DNA of 64,000 nt, taken from Flaccisagitta enflata (taxonomy: Eukaryota > Chaetognatha > Sagittoidea > Aphragmophora). Below, one piece after another: positions 51,721 to 64,000 of this stretch. The position numbers and the translations under genes were made by a program. The stretch lies in NCBI GenBank assembly GCA_965153355.1, contig OZ231127.1, positions 33,914,001-33,978,000 on the forward strand, read 5' to 3'. The notes below the pieces were generated by a model. The model worked only from the letters and a program-made list of their open reading frames with translations, was not told where the DNA came from and searched no databases. Each line of letters starts with the position of its first letter. The first letter of the stretch is position 1.

Positions 51721-51779
51721 ACGGTCTGTTCGTGTGTCTGTTCATGTGATGTTCTTGGTGTATTTGTTAATGTGTCTGC

Positions 51780-51879
<100 letters not shown>

Positions 51880-52321
51880 CACACACACAAACACAGACAG
51901 TTCTGCCTCTGGGGCTCATTAGACGAGAATTTGTTAATAAAGAGAGAAAGTGCGTGAAAAGAGTCATCTGGCATTCATGAATGGAGGAAGTCGCAGAACA
52001 AATGGAGAGAGAGAAGAGAGAGAGAAAGAAAGAAAGAAAGAGAGAGAGAGGAGAGAGAGCGCCGTGACAATTGACAAGTTTTTTTATTCATTTGAGTTCG
52101 AAATAAAAGTTTCTTATAACTTGAAAAAAATGTCCATAGTTGACGTTTCAATCAGTTGAGCTTGCAGCGGGATACAGTAGATGTCCTCTAGACTTGGAAA
52201 TACGGGGGAGCTCATAACCTGACTATCAGTATAGTGAAGGGACTGATATTATGCAGGTGTGATGTACAGACCCTAAGGGGTTGACGATGGGGTATGGCAT
52301 CCACCTACAGCTTACCTTAGG

Positions 52322-52507
52322 AAAACAAGGCCGGATACACGGCCAATACCAGTCGCGGATGGGTGGGCAGGGGCGGAAATGCGTGTTTTCCGACTTTCCG
52401 ACTCGATCACCACGGACCGACCGACCGACCAACCGACCGACCGACCGACCAACCAACGGACGGACGGACAAAGCCTCTTATAGAGTCGCTAGTCCGCGAC
52501 TAAAAAT
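52322..52507 (+). mobile_element. Family H copy nested in a TIR element
   Basis: AAACAAGGCCGGATACACGG start, ACCGACCGACC tract at about 52415-52460, terminal hairpin AGTCGCTAGTCCGCGACT. It sits inside the 52173-52860 element. Confidence 0.65.
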
Positions 52508-52584
52508 ATTGAGTGTAAAATTATTGGATCACTCACTTATTTCGCAGAATTTCAGCTTCATCTATTTGCTTGACTTGCAAAACC

Positions 52585-52668
52585 AACACGGGATTCGAAC
52601 CTGGAACCTTTAAATAAAATGAACATAATGATTCTGAAGTCAAATGAGTTAACCACTAGACCAATTTC
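52585..52668 (-). repeat. tRNA-like sequence inside a TIR element
   Basis: The minus strand reads TTGGTCTAGTGGTTAACTC (A box, Glu/Asp-tRNA-like) and GGTTCGAATCCC (B box). The T-stem and acceptor stem have mismatches, so it is a SINE-derived or pseudogene sequence. It sits between the two arms of the 52173-52860 inverted-repeat element. Confidence 0.55.
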
Positions 52669-52998
52669 AGTAGCTATTTTGGTCTGAGCGAATTTGATTT
52701 AGTGAATTCAAAAGAATTTTCTATCAACAGAGCTGCCATACCCCATCGTCAACCCTATAGGACATAAACATAATACACACTCAGTTTCATTTCATTTGCA
52801 CAAATGGTATTTAGGGTATGAGGGCCCCCGTATTTCCAAGTCTAGACGACATCTACTTTATGAACTTGCTGATGTCTGATGATATGTAAACTAAAATGGA
52901 ACCAACTGGCCGCAACATGACTGTTGATTTAAAAATGAAAAAAAGCAAGTGACGCGTGGTCAAAATATTGTTGCGGACGAGTAGGCAGGGGCGTCCAA

Positions 52999-53510
52999 CC
53001 CTCATCCATACCTCAACCCCCAACCCCACACACAAACATTCACAAGAATATTCAAAACACTGGTTCTTCCATTTTCCAACGCAAAAACCATGGACCAATA
53101 GACCAACGATCCGACAGACGAACAGATGGACTCTCTTTAAGAGTTGCGCGTCCGGAACTACAAATTAGCATCTAACTACAAACTGAAAGGAAGTAATATC
53201 CTGATGCATGGAACTACCGTCGTATACTTGTTTATTTCACGCATCCATAACCGAATCCCTATGGACACGTGAAATTAACAAGTATACTACGGTAGTTTCA
53301 TGCGTCAGGATATTACTTCCTTTCAGTTTGTCGTTAGATGCTAATATGTAGTTGCGGACGCGCAACTCTTAAAGAGAGTCCGTCTGTTTGTCTGTCGGAT
53401 CGTTGGTCCATTGGTCCGTGGTTTTCAAGTTGGAAAATGGAAAAACGAGTGTTTTGAATATTCTTGTGAATGTTTGTGTGTGGGGTTGGGGGTTGAGGTA
53501 TGGATGAGGG
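52999..53510. repeat. 512 bp near-perfect palindrome built from opposed family H copies
   Basis: The left arm starts CCCTCATCCATACCTCAACC and the right arm ends with its complement. Pairing includes the terminal hairpins (AGTTGCGCGTCCGGAACT at about 53143; AGTTGCGGACGCGCAACT at about 53350), the tetranucleotide tracts, and AGGAAGTAATATCCTGA. The centre is near 53254. Arm divergence is only a few percent by eye. Confidence 0.8.
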
Positions 53511-53930
53511 CCTAACCTAACAGTAACACCAACCCCAACCATAACCTCACCCCAAATACCACCCCTAACCCTAACTTCACCCCAAACTCCACTCCTAACC
53601 CAAACCCAACCCGTCGCGCAAAAGTCAATATTTTTTCTTAGGTTTTAACCGTGAAAGGGAATAGGCCGGTTTGAAGGTTCAAGCAGGTTAGGGGACGGGA
53701 ACACTCCGCCTTGCATCGGCTATGAAAATTTTAGAGATGCAAATGATACTTGTAAATTGATTCTCAGCAAACGTATGTTTTCATGAGATGGGTGAATTAC
53801 TGTGCAAGAAATAAGCCTAAAAACATTTTTAGTTCTGATAAGCATTTTCCCACTTTTGGCCCTGACCTCCCACGACCTACACTCACCACGAGGATTCGAG
53901 GTATTCAAAATTTCTTTAAAAAAAAAAAAA

Positions 53931-54009
53931 AAAACAAGGCCATGCTATGGCCAATATATGCGCCTCGCTTGTCAAGATTGAATGAATGAACGTTTTGAAT
54001 GAATGAATG

Positions 54010-54044
<35 letters not shown>

Positions 54045-54215
54045 GAATAGAAAATTAGAAATGAGAGCGGGTAGGAATTAAGAGGTACTACGAATGAAGA
54101 AAGACATCGGAATCTTCCGTTTTGCGCGATTTTAACGTTTGCGTGACGGACCGACAAACCGACCAACCGACGGACACACATGACCTCTTTGAGATGTGCG
54201 AGGACGCACATAAAC
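53931..54215 (+). mobile_element. Family H copy, diverged, with internal (AATC)n
   Basis: AAACAAGGCCATGCTATGGCC start (the GGCCAT/ATGGCC hairpin replaces GCCG/CGGC), an (AATC)n tract at 53998-54045, an ACCGACAAACCGACC tract, and terminal hairpin ATGTGCG-AGGA-CGCACAT. Both end hairpins keep pairing with entirely different bases. Confidence 0.6.
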
Positions 54216-54344
54216 ATTGCTTTGACTCTTCGTTACGTCACCAAGAGTTTTGGGCGCGTGTTATTTGGCATCTTTCGGTTTTTACTGAGATGATATCATC
54301 GCAGGGACGCGCCTCGGGTCAATTGGAATGAAAAAAATGGATAA

Positions 54345-54389
<45 letters not shown>

Positions 54390-54734
54390 GAGGCGGCACC
54401 CACGACAAGTTGAGTCCACTTCCTTAGCCTCGAGGAAAGATGATCTGTTGATTGCAACAAGTAGAAGTTCCGCCCGATCAGAGAAGAGCGGCCGGTGCTC
54501 AATTTTATTCGTCATTGGCCGTAAAGGTCGAGAGAGAGAGAGACGGACAGACAGACAGACAGCCGCACATCGACAAATAGGCAGTTGATGGTCAGTGGGT
54601 CCCGTGATTTGTGATTAAAGTTCAAATATTGGGATAATTTGTCCACGCATCCATCCGCCCATCCACCAAGGATCTGTGTCATCTGAAGCCTGAATTTTTC
54701 TCCCATGGGATGGCTGGAAATTCACTGCTGCGTC

Positions 54735-54840
54735 CTACAGAACATCACCCTTTAGAGCCGCTGCCCTGCTCTCACTCCTATTCTTTACCTGATCACTCCA
54801 AGCAGGGTATCGAGTACCGCTTATCATGAGCGATCCCTGG
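54735..54840 (+). repeat. Family F fragment (right end)
   Basis: CCGCTGCCCTGCTCTCACTCC followed by AGCAGGGTATCGAGTACCGC, the shared tail. Confidence 0.45.
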
Positions 54841-55985
54841 ATGACTAGTTAAGATTTGGATCATTATGCGCGCTTGGATTTGAGCCAGTCAAGCAGCATT
54901 TGGGTTAAAATGGATGCTGAAGGAGACACCGCTCTGGGGAAGGGTGGGGGGGGGGCCGGGGTGCGACAAACGTTTGGACAGATGGACAGTTCCCCGTGTG
55001 TTCTTCAAGACTTCGTCCCTCTCAGGTCCTCTGCCAAAAAAGACAGAGAGACATACAGGTAACTGATGGTTTCCCCATAAAATCAGGTAAAATACAGATT
55101 ATCTTGAACTGACGCACGATCATTACAAAATATGATAGAAACACACGACTTACGCTCGCGCTCAACCCTGTACATCCGGTCTTATCACTTTCTCGTTCCC
55201 CACAGAAGGCCCCCATGTCAAGGAAACTGAACATTTATGCTTGTGAATATCAATGTGTAGGAGTAGCGGGATGCCACTCGCAAAAAAATGGCATGGCTTG
55301 GCATGGCCAAAGAAGGCAAAAAAAACAAAAAAAAAAAAACAAAAAAAAACTGTTCTTCAAATCATCATTACTTCGAATATGGTTGAAAAGAATCGAAGAA
55401 ACACGCAGAAAGCTGACCTCTTCCTGCCATGTTGAATGTTATCATACCAAGACCATGTTATCCATACCAAGACACTGCTCTAAAGGCATTTTGACAGTTC
55501 TTGGAAATAAAAAAAGAGATAAACAAAGCTCGTACACAACACATGTCTTACAAGTTTCGACGTAAGGTAGTATTATAACTTAATAAGACAGATCGCCTTA
55601 CGCGAAACAAATTGCCATTTATGCCAACGAGCTTGTTGAGCTTTCACATCAAAGTGTCCCCTTCCTCATTTCAAATTAAGATTTATGCACAAATCATTTG
55701 GATAAAACAAACCATTCTTTGTTAAAAAGGAATCAACTTATTTCGGTAGATGTCCCTCTGTCGCGCGGGAGTTCAGAAGTCATAAGAAGGAGAGAGAGAG
55801 AGAGAGAGAGAGAGACACACACGCTAGCACGTAGCACTCACACACGCGCACACAATAAGTCCAACAAAGGGGGAGGAGTCGTTTTCGAAGATACTGACAG
55901 ACCGATGGACAGAGAAATCTGACAAACACGGTTAACAACAGTGACCAAAATGCAAAATAACAAGACCGTTCCAACGACAACCCTA

Positions 55986-56255
55986 CACCATCCGTTCGAA
56001 CTACCGCCAGGTGGTGTTGAGTAGTACTCTGGATTTTCTGCTTGTTTACACAGAATATTTTCTATTAGCCCTTTAAATTCTGAATGCAGAATATGAAGAA
56101 ATATTATCAATTTTGGACTTTTTTTTTCAAGAGGCACCTTAAGAAAGATTTCTTTGAAGCTGGTTCCTAGTTCAGGAAGCCCATCCAGAGTGAAAACAAG
56201 CCAAAAATCCAGAGTACTACTCAAAACCACCTGGCGGTAGTTTGAATGGATGGTG
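55986..56255. mobile_element. 270 bp fold-back element
   Basis: CACCATCCGTTCGAACTACC start, GCCAGGTGGTGTTGAGTAG and AGTACTCTGGATTTT in the left arm, all matched inverted at 56195-56255. Confidence 0.75.
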
Positions 56256-56584
56256 CCTAAACCGTAGCCGTATGATGGTGAGTTATGTAGGAGTCTAGTC
56301 AGGCCATTTTCCAGGAGCGTTGACGCCAAAAATGCGAGAATAACCAAATGTGACCTATGGACTGGTGGATCATCGGACGGATGGACCGAAAAGTAGCTTT
56401 CATGGACCTGCGTGGCAAAAATGAATAATGATTCAATGAATCATGACTAGAAAAGTAATGCCAATGATTGCCGTGCCCTAAAAAATTAGCCCGTTCTTAG
56501 TTGGAAATGAAATGGCTCAACTTTTAAACGAAGCCCCAAAGCAAAATGGGAAAATTCATCTCTACAATACATTTCATTCAGTCT

Positions 56585-56830
56585 CCCAAGGGCAATATGT
56601 GGTCAGCGATACCCGTTGCCTCGCTTTGCATGATGGTGTATTGGAGTGAGAGGAAGCAGGGCAGTGGCCCTGAAGGGGACGAAGTCCTGTAGAACACAGG
56701 GGGACTTTCGTTCATTCGTCTATTCGTCTATTTGTCCGTTTGTCTGTTCGTCTGTTTTCCCCCGGACCCTTCTAGGACTGAAATGTGACCTCTCAGGCCT
56801 GAAATCTGACCTCTCAGGGATTTACAGTTT
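56585..56830 (-). repeat. Family F repeat, truncated
   Basis: Inverted tail GGGCAATATGTGGTCAGCG, GAAGCAGGGCAGTGGCCC, ACGAAGTCCTGTAGAACACA, a TCGTCTATTCGTC tract, and three CAGGCCTGAAATCTGACC units. Confidence 0.55.
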
Positions 56831-56839
56831 AGATGAACC

Positions 56840-57815
<976 letters not shown>

Positions 57816-58239
57816 TCAATAGACTATTGATGTTTTAAGAGGAGTCCCAACCTAAGGACTACGATCATGAGGTATTACTATCTGTCGGATTAAGACTTGG
57901 ACGTCGGTCATCTTAAAATAGAAAATATCATTTTGGGTTACTAATAATAGAACGCACGAGACTCAGCTTTTTTATGTAAATCGTGCCAAATAAACGAGCC
58001 GACTTTTTAAAGGGGAGGAGAATGTTTGTTGGGCGTTTGATTTTCTTGTTTGTTTGCTAATAATTGACGGCAGCTGCAACTCCCCCAGTAAAAAAAAGAT
58101 TCGTAACCAAATAAATCTTTGCCCATCTATTCATTTGTACCAGTTTAATCTCATTTAAACCCCCGTGTCGACACCTCTACTGTAAACTGTCTCTCCTCGT
58201 TCTTATTTTGTCTTTCTGTACCACTTTCTTTCGGTATTC

Positions 58240-58422
<183 letters not shown>

Positions 58423-58429
58423 CATTGAG

Positions 58430-59184
58430 TAATGAAATCGATGCTTCCATCAAAAAGCGACGCTCACAGATGCATTAAGCAAAAGCAAAATCGTTCAGTA
58501 GCATCTACAAAGATAACTTTGCTCTACGTTCAAGATCGATGTGCATGAAGTACAGCTTATCGTTGGTTGTTGATCTAGTCGTTCTGTTCAAAAATTGGAC
58601 TTCCAAATATGATTGAGTTGTCAATATGAGTTGTCAATATGTGATAGACAATGCAACAAATGATCTGCTTCTCACCACCACGAAAAAAAGTGCCCGTTAA
58701 TAACCCGTTATCTTCAAATTGCCACCTTATCACCAGAATTCACCGGCCACTCACCTTCTTTAATCCAGCAAATTTAGTGTCACAAGCGTCAAATAAAGTA
58801 GTAGGCGGAATAAAAAAGGAAACAGCCCATCAGTAGTGAAAAAAAAGAGGCCAACAGCCATAAATAACATAAACTAAATTGAGATCACATTGACTTCCGA
58901 AAAGGAATTAACCTGTTCCTAATTCCAGCTTTTTCCGTTGATATAGAAAAAAAAAAAAATAAACAAGGGAGTCATTTGTTCGTAGGTGGCCTAGTACTGA
59001 TCAAAACAGATTTTATTCTATTTTTCTTCAGTTCTTATTTTTAAGTGGAATCGCGAAATACCTTGCAGCGAAAAAAAACAATCAGGAGTAAGACATTCAT
59101 TCAAGAAGAGCATGTAAGACCACTACCAAGTCTCAAATTGTGGTACCATGGCCGGGTAAATAACCCATGACCGATAAGCGATCA
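58430..59184. other. Unassigned AT-rich sequence
   Basis: No gene or repeat recognised. Confidence 0.45.
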
Positions 59185-59959
59185 TACAGTATGGTTTTTC
59201 TCGTTTGTAATATTCTATGACGATGTAACTCTTAAAGTAGTTAAAATAATTGATTTCTGTAAAAAGTTCTTGAAAGATATGGTAGATGCATTTTATGATG
59301 TTTAACTTCCAGGAATTTTTTACAAAAATCTGAACCTCATGACACAAGCAGAAGTATCGATCAAAAACAGGAAAAAAACAACATTATTTTAGGTTTTTGG
59401 CTGAACATTTTTGTTTGAGTTGATCTTATTTCTGGATGAATTGAGCTACAGATACCAGATTGGTCTCAAATCAAAGCTAATTTACAGTAGTTTTAAGAAA
59501 TACAATGAGGAAAACTTTTTTTCAATAGTACGCCACATTAGGCGTTAAGAAAATCTGTTTCTCAATCAAAATTTTGATCAAGAGTTGATTCATTGTTCAC
59601 ACAATTGTCAAAAATATCACATGAGCCTTTCAAATGAAGTTTTCCTAAAAACTACTTCAAAAAACCTTTCATCTGAGACCAATCCGGTGTCAGTAGCTCA
59701 AACCGTTTAGTAATGAGAGTAATTTAAAGGTAAATAGTCCAATTGACAAGTTTTTGCAAAGAAATAATTTGAACATGATGACATTTAGTTCCAAACATGT
59801 TCAAGAGATTAATATTTTGTAAAAAAGTTCTGGCAATTGAATAACACAAAATGCATCTACCATACCCTTTAAAAACTTTTTGTGGAAATCAATTATCTCA
59901 ACTACTTTAAGAATTACGTTGTCATAGAATATTACAAACGAAAAAAAAAACATACTGTA
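59185..59959. mobile_element. 775 bp palindromic element with TACAGTATG termini
   Basis: The left TACAGTATGGTTTTTCTCG and right CATACTGTA ends are inverted. Long arm blocks match: CGTTTGTAATATTCTATGAC, CTTAAAGTAGTT, AATTGATTTC, GGTAGATGCATTTT, and a GAGACCAATC(C/T)GGT block near the centre. The termini match the 8480-11375 element, so both probably belong to one Tc1/mariner-like group with TA insertion. Confidence 0.78.
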
Positions 59960-62094
59960 AAACACATCTCATTAAAGTTCTTATTCAAGAAGATTTCGTC
60001 CCGGCATGTCGAGTGGAATACTGTTTTCTGCGCGTCAGATACAGAAGTCGTCAGATGACGTTACTTACGTCCCCCACTTTCAAGGCCGCTGCCCTAAACA
60101 TGCATAGAGAGCAAATGCTGAAATGAAAAATCAGTGTTCAATTTCAAACCAGGCGGTTTCATACCTTCAAAGGAAAAAAGGCATGGATCAATCAAGACGG
60201 ATGAAGAAAATCTGCCAGTCATAGATCAGAGGCCGAATCAAAATTATTTTAAGAGTTATACCGGCTCAGAGATACGTCAGTGATCGAGGCTGTGTAGTAG
60301 ATCATGATGAAAACGAAAAAAGGCCGTATACAAAACAAAAAAGAAAAGAATAAAATCGCGTGTTGGTGGGAACTGGGAGGCGGTGAAGATGAATTATAGA
60401 TAGTTGTGATCAGTCCGGATTAAACACCATTAACACCTTTTGTCCTTGACTTAGTTTGGAGTAATAATGTTGTCCAACTTTAGTAGTAAACATGTATTTT
60501 ATCCAATGGCCAATGAGTAATTACATCAATGACACTTAATTTGAGGAAAGGAACAAACAAAAGCCCGTGCACCAGCGCAATAATAAAAACTTCAGAAACA
60601 GGGAATAAGTTTGCCGATAGGCTTGTTACAGTTGCACCTATATGTCAAAATGCTTGACAAGGATGAGTTTATAGGGTTTTTTTTTCCATTTAATTCAGAT
60701 TTCTTCACGACTTTCTTGAGCATTGATCCATGATGGTCTCCGGAAGAGTTGCAGCAGAAGTGGGGTCATCATATGTCAGTGAGGGAAAGGGAGAGAGAAA
60801 AATGGGGAAACCATTAATTTTTGGTCACAAGAAAGGGATATGTTAAATGCTTCAAAAGAACAGGGGTAAAACACATGGGCACAAAAAGGACTGGAAGGCA
60901 CACCCCTAGCCAGCCAATTTCACCCATTTACCATTCAGGCATTTGCCCTGGAGCATAACTGCCAACACCATCCATGAGCTTGTCAGACTGACTGGATAAA
61001 TTCTAAAATAGCACAGAACGACAAAATGACGCCGTGTGCGTAAAACCGTACAAAAGCCAGATAAGGCAACGACGAACTGACGGTCGGACAGACCAACGGC
61101 CATGTTTTCAAGTGATTTGAGAACGCTTTTGCTCGACGTAAACCTCGGATGCTGGGAACCAAATCACGGGGGTTCTTTTATCGCCGCATTAAATCATTTG
61201 ACAGTTACCCACTTGATATTATTAGAAATCAACTTGTCCCTTTAATTACCCGAACATTAAAAAATCGCCGAATTCTACTTTTCATTTTTGTACCTGGAAA
61301 CGAACGTTAAAAAAAAGATGATGTGGTTGAAATTTGGTTTGCAATGGGGGGGGGGGGCCTGGGTAGACAACAATTTTGCAGATTTTGACATACTGTTAAA
61401 GTCAAGACTTAAAGTGACTATGATGATAAATAAAATTGTTTCTGTAGAAAGGTAGAGATATATGAAGTGGATCACATAAGGCAAAATGGGTCATCCACAC
61501 AATTCTGAATTTTCCTTTATGTTAAACGCCATCTAATGAAAGTTTACATTACATAATCAAGCAGGGACATGCAGAGAAATCCTAGCGCCGGCCCCGCCCC
61601 CCCCCCCCCACAAATACTGATACCGCGCCTCATCAACAGGCCCTCTTGAGCCCCCCTTTCCTCACAACAGTCAGTTGATCTTTTGGTCCGTTCGTTTCTT
61701 GGTTCATCGCTCGATTGGTCCGCTGCTCCTTTGGTCCATCTTAGCCGTTCACAATTCAATAGTAATGTGACGCATCGACTTACAGACGGATGGACTTAAG
61801 GAGGAACGGACTAAGAATGTGAAACCAGATCATTCCTTCCTGTAAAGAAAAGCTGTATGATCTGAATTGCTGTCTTTTTAAGCGGTTTTCTATTCAGGGT
61901 TTGGGTTGAGAGTTAGGGTTAGGGATGGTGTTGGGGATGGTTTTAGGGTTAGGGATTGGGCAAGCGTCAGGGCTAGGGGCGGTTGGGTTTTACATACTAC
62001 AGCCCAAACTTGCTAGAAATAAAGCTTCGCGGAGGAATCGGAAAAAGAATGTCCAGCAAGGAGTTCTGAGAAATCTGTAGGTTGTACGCCTTAT
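59960..62094. other. Unassigned sequence
   Basis: Poly(G) at about 61347-61356, poly(C) at about 61598-61610, and a degenerate TTAGGG-like stretch at 61904-61990. No gene recognised. Confidence 0.45.
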
Positions 62095-62605
62095 AGGTTA
62101 TAGGCCAGCATGCCTTATTTAGGTGCTTCGCATAGCAAAAGTTGGGAGTACTGCTTGACCCTACTCACATAATATATAGAAGCAAAAATCATGAAGATCA
62201 GCTTTTTTTTTTAAATTCCTTCATCTTCTGTCTTGTTTTGGTCTTGAAGCTCTCATAAGAATCTAAGAAGTCAGTAAAGTCCTATATAGTTTTGTTTTAA
62301 AAGATCGTGATGGACAAAAAAATTAAAATATAAATGATAATATAGCTTACTTTAAAAGCAGATAAACAATTCTTCAGAGAAAAAAAATATAATATTTGAA
62401 AGTATAACAGTAAATTAGTTTCTTTTATTGCGGATATTTTCTCAAAAATGAAAGATGAATGATTTTTTTAAAAAGAAAAATATTAAAGTTTCTTCAATAA
62501 GTCCCTCCCCATTGTAAAAAGAGGGTGAAAAGAAATTCCCAACTTTTGCTATGTGAAGCACCCAAATGCCCTGTTAGCGGGTGCGCTTTAGCGGTGCCTT
62601 AAGCG
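62095..62605. mobile_element. Probable fold-back element
   Basis: TAGGTGCTTCGCATAGCAAA + AGTTGGGA (62120-62149) is inverted at 62538-62566. Outer parts pair weakly (ATGCCTTA, GCGGGTGCGC). A related GCGCACCCGCTAATAAGGC block is at 39650-39690. Confidence 0.5.
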
Positions 62606-62741
62606 GCGAAAGTTTTTTTGTGAACGATTGTCATTAATGAATGAATAAAAAATCTAATGAATTAAAAATTATATGCTACTTTTACTGGGTTAGAAACCCT
62701 TTTCTTACGAAATATGCATGATTTTGATGTTTTGGATGAAT

Positions 62742-62822
62742 GTGTTTCTAACCGAGTGACCAACCAACCGACCCACTTACGGACAAAGCCTATTTTAGAG
62801 ATTCGAGGACACATCTAACAAG
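62742..62822 (+). mobile_element. Family H fragment (terminal half)
   Basis: ACCAACCAACCGACC tract, GGACAAAGCC, and an AGAT...ATCT remnant hairpin. The other end is not visible. Confidence 0.4.
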
Positions 62823-62999
62823 GAAAAGAGCCTTGGAGCTCTAACTGGTGTTTAATCGCGACCCTTCACTATCCTTACCTGTCGCCGTGAGGAAAAAAGT
62901 CGTTAGCATTGGTCACGTTTCACCATGCTTTTGTCTTCAGTCACTGAAATTTTTTTTATTTGTTGGATCAAATCAAAAGCAATTGTATGTATTGATTGC

Positions 63000-63480
63000 A
63001 CTGAAAATCAGAGAAAAATAGAACTGAGCCAAATGAGCTAGATGAGCTAAAATATTCAAAATAATTCAACCAGACAACCAGCTTTGCTCACTGACATGCT
63101 TTCTTGTGTTTGCATGCCTAAATCAAAACATTAATTTATCTATCCTATTTAAAATCAGAGAAAAAGAGCAAGCTAAATGAGCTAAATGAGCTAGAATATT
63201 TAAAAACACCCACACAGATGAGCAGCTCTGCTCACTAACATGTTTTTTTTTTATTTGCTTGCTTACATAAGTATGAAAGTATTTAATCATTTATCATATT
63301 TGAAATCAGAAAGAATAGACTGAGCTAAGTGAGCTAAATGAGCTAAAATGCTCAAAAACACCCTCACAGATGAGCAGCTGTGCTCATAAACACGTTTTTT
63401 TTTTCTTATTTACATGCTCAAGTAAACATTAATACACTCTTTTATTGATCCTACACAAAATCATAAAAAATCAGAAAAAC
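63000..63480 (+). repeat. Tandem repeat, about 150 bp units, three and a half copies
   Basis: Units start near 63004, 63151, 63302 and 63457. Each has AAATCAGA, an AAATGAGCTAAATGAGCTA stretch, CACAGATGAGCAGCT-like and TGCTCA motifs, then a T-rich run. Confidence 0.75.
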
Positions 63481-64000
63481 TTCCATGCGAACTTTTCCTA
63501 AATAAATCTTTAAAAAATCATTATAATTTACGCCCACGAGTTTCAACTGGCACTGTCTATGAGCGTCTATCTGACTGACGACTTGTGGTGAAAGAAAGTT
63601 GGCCGATTGGAAAATAGGAAGGCGATCGTCTCGTTTATTCCATAAAAATTTCAACAACTGAGAGAGGGGATAAAATAAAAGGGAAAGTGGGCGTTAATAA
63701 TGATCAGCAAACGCAAAAGATAACATGAAATCGAGACAGGACACAGTAAAGGACAGAAACAGCACATAACAACATGTTCATCTTCTTCAGAGCCCATGCC
63801 ATTTGATAATACCTGCCCCTGCCCCGGCCCGTCCCATTAAATTCATCCATATCATCCCCATAATTAGCTGATCGGGCAAACGTTAAAAAACCATACTAAA
63901 ATCCGGAGATAAAAATGCAAAAGAGCAAAAAACAAGAATAACAGACCGGAAGACAAGATAAAAACAACGTTAATAAAACGAAAACGCGTTTATAAAACTT

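Larger units (their letters stand above)
52173..52860. mobile_element. 0.69 kb TIR element carrying a family H copy and a tRNA-like sequence
   Basis: Arms GTAGATGTCCTCTAGACTTG + GAAATACGGGGG and the inverted counterpart at 52826-52856; also GGGTTGACGATGGGGTATGG (about 52276-52296) against 52735-52757. The interior holds 52322-52507 and 52585-52668. Confidence 0.7.

Overview
The window is nuclear DNA from an animal, most likely an invertebrate. The evidence is one spliced developmental transcription factor gene of the SoxE group with GT-AG introns, one jockey-type non-LTR retrotransposon, many small DNA transposons, and a very heavy load of simple repeats. No prokaryotic gene organisation, rRNA or intact tRNA gene is visible. 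I cannot fix the phylum from the sequence. The Helentron-like elements carrying (ACGG)n tracts resemble non-autonomous families known from molluscs, sea urchins and flies, so they do not discriminate.

Layout. 1-4 kb holds one Helentron-like repeat copy at each side of a 1 kb (TTC)n block, and then (CT)n tracts. 4.2-14.8 kb is a SoxE gene (Sox8/9/10 group) on the + strand. Its four coding exons (4510-4960, 5406-7215, 12850-13110, 13901-14165) join in frame to about 928 codons. They carry the dimerisation helix, the HMG box, a central transactivation core and the C-terminal motif. Intron 2 (5.6 kb) is packed with nested transposons. 14.8-18 kb is long microsatellites. 18-22.7 kb contains a local tandem duplication in which one copy has gained two small transposons; the other copy shows the empty sites. 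23-28 kb is microsatellites plus small elements. 28.2-34.6 kb is an inverted-repeat structure surrounding a non-LTR retrotransposon (about 30.2-34.4 kb) with endonuclease and reverse transcriptase domains and a single frameshift. 35-46 kb is (GAA)n, (CT)n and several fold-back elements. 46.4-50.4 kb is a 4 kb structure with long terminal inverted repeats. 50-57 kb is dense in two dispersed repeat families and contains a 0.5 kb near-perfect palindrome. 57-64 kb is gene-poor, with one fold-back element and a tandem array of units of about 150 bp.

The only host gene I can support is SoxE. Almost everything else is mobile or repetitive. Two dispersed families dominate. Family H is about 130-270 bp, with a GCCG/CGGC hairpin at one end, a GTCY/ACGG microsatellite, and a terminal hairpin whose two arms vary together between copies. 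Family F begins with a GC-rich GGGCAGCGGCCCC terminus and has inverted minisatellite arms. Boundaries of repeats were read by eye and are approximate unless a target-site duplication is stated.
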